Part shown: in pieces, positions 55,231 to 62,000 of the stretch
Numbering within the stretch: the stretch's first letter is position 1
Layout: each line of letters begins with the position of its first letter
NCBI GenBank assembly: GCA_015680685.1
Contig: MNCI01020816.1
Span: 371,754-433,753, forward strand
DNA length: 62,000 bases
Source of the DNA: Gnetum montanum
Lineage: Eukaryota; Streptophyta; Gnetopsida; Gnetales; Gnetaceae
Direction of reading: 5' to 3'
Notes under the pieces: model-generated
Databases searched by the model: none
The model's input: the letters and a program-made list of their open reading frames with translations, nothing else
What the model was told of the DNA's origin: nothing
Made by a program: the position numbers and the translations under genes

Positions 55231-55238
55231 TGCTAACC
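55231..55238 (+). promoter_or_regulatory. TATA box of LTR3
   Basis: CCTATAAATTCCC, preceded by 'taaccctagcc' and the palindrome array and followed ~730 bp later by the primer site. This is the usual U3/R layout of a plant LTR. Whether it still drives transcription is unknown. Confidence 0.6.
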
Positions 55239-55966
55239 CTAGCCCTATAAATTCCCATGAATTTAACATTCTAGAAGTTGGAAAATAAAAAGAGAATTGG
55301 ACATTTTGACATTCTAGACATCCTTGGCACTCTTGCACTCTCACACTAGAGCACACTGAGCACTTTGGCACATTCTAGGACCCTATTAGATAACTAGCAC
55401 ACATCGTCCAATACGTAGTTCACCATTGTACATGCAGAGCATAGTAATAGCCAACCTAGCAGGTTTAGTTCCCTCAGTAGCTATCAATTCCACATCCTGA
55501 ACATTGTAGAGATGATGACTACACTGCTATGCTACCAGTGTGCTTGCCTGTATACTATGTACCACTCATCTCTTTTCCTATAATTGTTATGCTTCCCCAT
55601 TTGGGATCGTTTACTTTTGTTCTCAAGTTCTATTGTATTTTTCAAGCATTTTCTTTAGTATTTACCATAGCACTTGTAATTTCTCATTGTTTCATCTGTA
55701 TTTTCATGTTTACATTACTATTCTTAGGCTGAGACACCGCACTACACTCTAGCTTGGCCGACCTCGGTGCCAACACGTGACATTGTGTAAACCCCTTTCA
55801 CACACATTCATCTTGACACCTCGTAAGCCCCTATTCAATTGAGAAGATCATTTAGGGCAACCTATCTCCACTTCTAGCATGGTCCTCACATAGACTTGGG
55901 GTTAGGCTATATGCCCACTAACCTCTTAGTGTTCCAACCACCGACTTTTTCAATCGTCATAGTTTT

Positions 55967-55983
55967 TGGCACTAGAAGGAGGG
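55967..55983 (+). other. Primer-site-like motif after LTR3
   Basis: TGGCACTAGAAGGAGGG marks the end of LTR3 (about 55966) and the start of the internal region with gag and protease remnants. The shared motif with 51874 suggests that LTR2 and LTR3 elements use the same primer tRNA. Confidence 0.55.
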
Positions 55984-56409
55984 CCTCCCATTTCTTCTAT
56001 GTTCAAGGGTAGTCCCACGTGCTTTTTGCACCTCTATTACTAGTTTCAATCTAGCATAGATGTGACACCCCTGTGGATTTACCATGGTAGTAGCTAGATC
56101 ATAAGCCAACGTAGGAGTTATTTGTGATTCGATTGGTGTAGATTGGTCCTAGTTGTTGGTTCCCCTGAAACCCCATAAGATGAAAGCCTAAGTGTATCCA
56201 TTATGTTAAACTTTGGGTGCTCTAGAAAGTGTAACAAGTTCTTAGAGTGTAGAAAGCATAACACCAGAGTTAGTCACTTTTTAGTAGTGTTTCTAGAGTT
56301 AGTCATTTTTTGGCCTATTTTCACAATTTTTCATACTTAGTCATTTTTCCAACATTCTTTGCAGTTAACCATTTTTCATTCAGCACTATCATTTTCTTTC
56401 ATTTTTACA

Positions 56410-57300
56410 CACTAACATGAATCCCATGAACCCTTCAACCTCAACCCTAAGCACAGAGGTGACCCACCCCATCTAGCAGGTGGTAGAAATTGATCCCCAA
56501 CTTAGTCATGTACAACCACAATGGTAGTCACTCAAACTGCACAACCAACTACCACCAGTTGCATGGCCATGATACGTACTACTGCTTGGCTTTAAAAGAT
56601 GACATCCAATGCATGATCAATTAGGGAAAATTGATCTTTGATGATAGCAATGCTATGCACCCAGAAAACCAACCAATGCAGGTCTACAAAGACCCCCTCA
56701 ACACTAGTGGTGCAAGTTAGATCATCAATGATATTGGTGTTGATGATGATGTAGAATTAGCACATGGACCATTTGTGGTTTGTGCAACCTCAGGTAATGT
56801 TGGGGCCTCAACATCAACTAGACCATAGTTCCCTTTCATGATTAAAGCACCATCTTAGGCACCCACAATGTCCTTTGTGATTAGGGCCCTACAACATGTC
56901 ACGATAATAGTAACCCAGACACCCTTTGTTATTAGGGTGTCATGATGTGCTGACCCCCTTCCTACTCAGGGTTCGATGGTGGGAACTGCGTCACACCCTG
57001 CTTGCCCAAAGTTGCATCCTAAGAGACTCGATGAGCATCTCACTGACAAGATGATTAAGGAATGTATGGAGTTAGGTCCTCCTAAGCCTATTCCCTTGTC
57101 TACCATCCACATGGCCTCACCATCTTAGGATGCCAATGCAAGTGTAAGTAATCAATGAATAAGCATTGAGGCTTGGAAGCCAATTGCACAAGTAGGGGCT
57201 AAATCTCCTTCCTAGGAGATTTGTCTCTTTGGCCACCTGGAGGAAGTAAGGGCTACCAAAATAATAGATAGCGGAGAAGATTTCTTAGACACACTACTGC
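56410..57300 (+). pseudogene. Decayed gag-like region of the LTR3 element
   Basis: A plus-strand reading beginning near an ATG at 56417 (MNPSTSTLS) is broken by stops. No capsid motif is certain; position between primer site and protease is the main argument. Confidence 0.35.
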
Positions 57301-57356
57301 AAGTTAAATAGGCTCTTAAACAAAAGAACACAACTCTAAGCGTATATGATCTAATA

Positions 57357-58200
57357 ATGATATCCTCTGCTCACCGTGAAGCATTAGATTACATGTTGAC
57401 CTCTATTCTTATCAAGGAGGACATTCCAGTAGATGAAAAAGCCATACATGCTATAATGTTTTCCCCCATAACCCAGAAGTTAAGGTCAACACCCTTGATG
57501 TTTCATGATAAGGTGGTCAAGGTTGACCCTAAAAAGGATCAAGTGACCAGTGCACCAATGTTCATAACAATTTGTGTAAGATAGTACAGAATTCACAAGG
57601 TGCACGTCGACGACGGGGCAGCAACCGACATCGTCCCATTCCTGGTCATTGAAAAACTTGGTCTTGTTGACAAGATTAAGCTAATCAAAATGACATGCTT
57701 AAAATCCTTCAATGGGACACATGTTATTGTGAAGGAAATAGTCATAATATCTTTCATAGCAAGGGAGCAATTCCACACTACTGCTGAGTTCATTGTCATT
57801 GAAGAGATGCTTGGGTTTAACTTGATCCTAGGGAAGTCTTAACTAGCCTAGTTATAGGCCGTCTCTTCACCTATCCATCAAGAGATCAACTTACCCTATG
57901 AGGGTAAAGAAGTGGTAATATATTGTAATAATGTATCTCCCCTAACCATCAACAACGTTGATGGAGAGCAAGGGTTAGAAGTAGAGTTATGTAAAGACAC
58001 ACCACCTATTTGGGATGAAGGCCAACTTTGTTCAACTGATCCATCTAAGTAACCAAATGAAATGAGCAACCTCCCTAAGGGAGCTCTCTAGGCATAATTT
58101 CCCTTTTGTGCAATTGATGAAGGTCTAGGTGAGTATTGCCTTGTGCCTCCTAGGGCTTATGCACCTCTTAACCCACATTGGGTTAGGAAACACTTACATA
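57357..58200 (+). pseudogene. Decayed retroviral-type aspartic protease of the LTR3 element
   Basis: An open piece 57357-57584 ('AHREALDYMLTSILIKED') leads to 'VHVDDGAATDIVP' (about 57603-57641), the active-site block with D-G-A where a Ty3/gypsy protease normally has D-S/T-G or D-G/T-A-S-type variants. Then comes 'FIVIEEMLGFNLILGKS' (57790-57840), the ILGRPW-type C-terminal block, and after a stop 'LPYEGKEVVI'. The wording suits Tat-type elements. No RT follows: the plus-strand text ends near 58330 at an A run and the strand of the remnants switches. Confidence 0.65.
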
Positions 58201-58337
58201 ACTAAGGTTTCCCCTTAGTTCATTTGCATGTCTTACTCACCTTTTGTTTTTTGCTTGTACAGTTATGTTTGCATAGTTGCTTGCATCTAGCATTAGTTAT
58301 TTCATTTCTTTAGTTTATGTGGTTTCGTTTTCGAAAA

Positions 58338-58640
58338 AAAAAAAGACACCATAGCCCGCTAAGGCCTAAAATTGGCAACTTACTTTCTTTTGTGCAATGG
58401 CTCAAAATGGCCTTAAACTAGCAATGACCCTTTTACCATGGCCGTAAACTAGCATAGGGCCCACAAGGGGCCTAATTGCATTAATCAAATTTCAAATTAA
58501 AATTTCCACAACATGACATAAAATATAACAAAGTGATATATGAATCATCTTCACATTCCTATTAAATCATCAATGACATATATAGTTTAAGTATACATTC
58601 AAAACAAAAATTGTCAAAAATGCAAAATTACCCAACATCA
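58338..58640. other. Junction with A run
   Basis: An A run (about 58336-58346) marks the change from plus-strand protease remnants to minus-strand ORF remnants. Nothing else is recognised. Confidence 0.4.
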
Positions 58641-61600
58641 GGGCTACATCTTGGTTTGCTTAGCTAGCAATGTTTGGTGGGGGCTGGGGTTTCTCTTCTT
58701 CCTCTTCCTTTTCTACTTTGTTGGGGCCTACGCCATCACTTGGAACTTACTTTAAGAAAAATAAAATAATAAATTAGCTAACAAATAAATGATATGAAAA
58801 ATTATCATAAAATAAATAAAAGCAATTCAAACTAGACCAAACTAAGAAGGACCTGCATCCATATCTGGAGGCATCCTATTAAGGCTTGCCTCCAAGTGTT
58901 TGAGGATTTTTGCTTTCAATAGTTGTGTCCAATCCTTCTCATTGAGGTCAATACCTATGAGGGTTTTTCCTTTCTCCATAGTTGTCCATGAGGGTAGCCC
59001 TAGTGAAAATGTAGTAAAAGAAACCTCTTCTGAAGGTACAAAAATGTGTCTCTCTAGGGTCCCACTCACCACTACATTACTAGCAAATAATTCATAAGCT
59101 CATGTTGTGCCAATGGTTTCAAGGAATGTGTCACGACAATGATGCTCCATGGACTCATTTTTGTATCTTTTAAGGGATGCCTCTCGTTCCTACTCATAGT
59201 GGTGTTTGTCGTTCTTTTGAGTTTGACTCCATTGATACACTTTGTGGTTGTAATCCTTCTAGTTTTGGTTCTTCCTAGCTAGTAGGTCCATTTGTAGCTA
59301 TTGCTCAATCACCTCTTAGGTGGCCTCATTTTTGCCATCGATGGTTGACTGTACTTGGCATAGTCAATTGTAGCTATTTGCTAAGTATTGTCCCCTTTGT
59401 CATGTGCTATTAGGAAGTTATAATAGGCCTATAGGTCCTCTAGTTTTGCATCTTGGCTTCCCCCTGTCTTGGAGCTCATGCACTTGTTTTCATAGATGCT
59501 TGTTAGTGTGTCTGCATTTCCACAATGCTCTTGTAGACGAGAGCATACACTTGTCTCATCATACATGTGGTGGGGCACTTGCTCCACTTCAGGGAAAAAT
59601 TTAGGCACAACATCAACTTTGGCCACCCTATTTGAATCCCACTAAAGTTGAGAACTTGTTGGCATGCAATAGGTAAATTAGTGTTAGCAATAGACTAAGC
59701 AGTAAGCAAGTAAAGTAACATAGGCAAACATAGGGATACCAATCTCAGGATTTTTTTATTGTATGTAGTCTACCATCTCCTCCACAAGGCCTTGCATGAA
59801 GGTGAACTTATTAGATGCCTCTACCTATGGCTACATGTGAAAAAGTAGAGGTGGATATGGAATCCTTAGCAGAAACACTAGCAGCTAGTAGCTACAATAC
59901 AACATGTTTATTAATTATTAGATAGCCAATAGCCAAAGTTGTAAGAGTTAGAAAAAAAGAACAAAAAAAAGAGAGATGATGGTGCAAAGTTCCTACATAA
60001 CAAGCCCTTAGATGTGAGAGTGGGGGGATCACTCATTTTCACATTGTCAAAGAAATTTTCAAACTCACTCCCATTCAACTACAACAACCCTTCTTCCTCT
60101 AGTTGTCATAGGACCTCTATGGCTTCTCGCTCCTCTTCCTCTAGTACTTGTCCCTCAGTTTGAGAAGGGACATCATCCACTATGGGCTCTACTTCTGCCA
60201 TAGAAGCCCTCTTACCTACATTGGATGATTTACATTAGTTAGGATTAGAATTTTCAATGATTAGTATAGCATAGCATAGCATATTATAGTAGTATCTAAT
60301 GATTCACACTCACCCATGATTTATGAATGTAAATCAAAAAAATTTAACTGGATTTTCGTGCCACTCTCTTCCACATCATGTACGAGCTCCTCGATGGGGC
60401 ATGGCTTCTTAATTTTTGTCTTGGATGATCCCACTACCTCAGCAATGAGTTGCATCCCTCTAGCCACATTTTTTATGTTAGCTAGTGGGGTCTTACTTGC
60501 ACTATCATGTGAGTGATGAGATCGTCCCAATTGGCCTCTAGTTATTACAGAAAATGACCTACCAAGTGCCTTTAGGGGATCATGTGACTATGTGTTTGTC
60601 AATAGGTGCTAGATCCATGGCCTGGAGAGTTGCTTATGGTCTTGCACCATCCATCACCCATCCTCACAAATGACCAAGAACTTTGCAAACCTTTGCAGGA
60701 ATGTTGTGAAGAACATGAAGTGCATGTGTGACCTCACTTGGAGGTTGTGACAGAATTTGATAATTTCAATGTTTTGGCCACTAGAAAGGTAACAAGCCCA
60801 GTTGCATTGTGTGCCTTCCTCTATCACATCTCTCATCACCCAAGCTTGCTCCACCCTAAGAATTTTCCTTTGGGAGAGCAGCTTTGGGAATGCATGAGCA
60901 CAAAAGAATGGATAGAGCTGATGGACCATAGGTAGTCTCACTTCTTTGATGAGTATTCCTTTGTGGGACTTAGAAGTGTCTAGCCACTTTTCAACATCCT
61001 CTCTATGGTCCATGTCTTTATCAGTTTTTTTAGCAACTGGTGGACCCTCATAAGGGAGGCCAAAGAGGTTCACAAAGAATTCGTTAGTGAGGTTAAAAAC
61101 CACCTACACACCATGGGCCCATGTAATGAAACGATTGGTGCTCTCACTGAAGGAGTCAATGATAGCAACCATCTTGACCACTAGGATGCTTGGGCTAAGG
61201 GCCAAGAAAAGGTCCATTAGCCTAGCCCATTAGAGCTTCTTAGTTAACTCCACTGGGGCCTCATGACACAAACAACATTATGAACCCTCAACATCACCAT
61301 ATTTCATGATGAGGGTAGTCTTAGTGTAGCTTGTTGCAACCACCATGACCTCTCCTAAAGTGATTGTAGCTACAATAGATGAAAGCAAAGTTAATAATAT
61401 GAGAAAAGTAAAGTAGAAAATGCATAAGAAAAATGATGCACTACTTACATGGCACAAATGGTGTGTGAGATGGCAGTGGTGGGGTTGAGACCTCCTCTAC
61501 ACTCGGTACATTGGTCACCCACTCAACATCCAACCAGCCATAGTTTTAACACCTCGCATAGGCCTTAGGGTATTGATGAGGGTATTCTACTAGGTCAGAC

Positions 61601-61745
61601 ACAATTTGTCCAATCATCATAGTGCATACATTCTCAAAAGATGAAAATTTCTGTAGGGTAGTGTGGGTCAAGTTCAAGGCCCTCTCCTCATCATGGAAGC
61701 CAAGTGTGTCAATAGTAAATTTGGCAATAGAAATAGGCAATTAGC
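58640..61745 (-). pseudogene. Unrecognised transposon ORF family, copy 2
   Basis: Minus-strand remnants with open pieces at 61740-61546, 61103-60654 (149 codons), 60530-60321, 59626-59429 and 59072-58842. The 149-codon piece has 'MVFNLTNEFFVNLFGLPYEG', 'KEVRLPMVHQLYPFFCAHAF' and a C-terminal 'VRSHMHFMFFTTFLQRF'. Its upstream part (to 61240) matches copy 1 at 37757-37509. Proline/acidic pieces at 60321-60530 and 58842-59072 may be from the same ORF or other exons. No family is recognised; the role is unknown, most likely a structural or accessory protein of a retroelement. Confidence 0.45.
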
Positions 61746-62000
61746 ATCCTCGTATAAGTCATAATCAAATAGATAGTGTGAAAAATCATAAAAGGACTCA
61801 CCTTTTGACACAATATACTATTTCAGGTGGGTTCTAAAAAAGAGAAAGTATTCATCAAACAATAAATAAGGTGTTTTTTTTATTATAGCATTGGAATTTT
61901 GGCATCTCCCATATCCTAGATAAAGACCTAAGGCCCTTGGGATCCCAACCTAAACTCCCTGCTTCATCATTAATAGTGGGCTCATCGAATATAAATCTTA

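Noticed and set aside
55529-55752. Hydrophobic frame as membrane or env-like protein
   Set aside because: It lies in the R/U5 part of LTR3 between TATA and primer site; no start context or conservation supports it.

Overview
This is nuclear DNA of a large, repeat-rich plant genome. One host gene sits among layers of old, nested retrotransposons. The low gene density, the heavy decay of Ty3/gypsy (Athila-, Tat- and chromovirus-like) elements, and two LINE lineages together suggest a gymnosperm, probably a conifer. That is an inference from style; no species marker was recognised.

Layout. 1-4.2 kb: LTRs of a family called LTR1 here (about 810-880 bp, TGATGAG...CTCATCA ends), a decayed minus-strand chromovirus-like gag, and a solo LTR1 with a perfect AGGAT target duplication (3323-4186). 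4.5-6.65 kb: a decayed LINE of a non-L1 clade. 7.4-8.05 kb: tRNA-derived SINE-like remnants. 9.2-11.8 kb: a 5'-truncated L1-type LINE with 849 open codons and a 13-bp hairpin in its 3' UTR. 13.7-16.1 kb (minus): the only convincing host gene, a long coiled-coil protein resembling the chloroplast myosin-like MRC/PII1 starch-initiation family. Its C-terminus has been altered by a 34-bp tandem duplication, and its first exon is uncertain.

18.1-29.0 kb: a plus-strand LTR1 element with tRNA-Asp-type primer site and gag but no pol. A second LTR1 element in the opposite orientation (19989-25928) is inserted inside its gag, with GTAAT duplicated on both sides. Both are gag-only. 29.3-31.48 kb: a broken plus-strand transposon ORF with a long coiled coil. 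31.48-37.4 kb: a third, minus-strand LTR1 element that carries gag plus decayed protease, reverse transcriptase and RNase H. It looks like the pol-bearing relative of the gag-only copies.

37.4-39.0 and 58.6-61.7 kb hold minus-strand remnants of an unrecognised ORF family found twice. 39.1-41.6 kb is a degenerate tandem repeat. 42.2-45.2 kb is a decayed Tat-type pol (RT, extra RNase H, integrase). 47.8-48.6 kb is an older LTR1. 48.7-51.9 kb is a large inverted pair of a second LTR family (LTR2). 54.2-58.2 kb is a third LTR (LTR3) with palindromic tandem repeats upstream of its TATA box, followed by a primer site, a gag-like region and a decayed protease.

The most unusual theme is that two apparently unrelated LTR families (LTR1 and LTR3) both carry tandem palindromes just upstream of their TATA boxes. 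Next are the gag-only LTR1 lineage with its shortened zinc knuckle and the mosaic LTRs of the inner copy. All coordinates of decayed elements are approximate unless a target duplication or terminal motif is stated.
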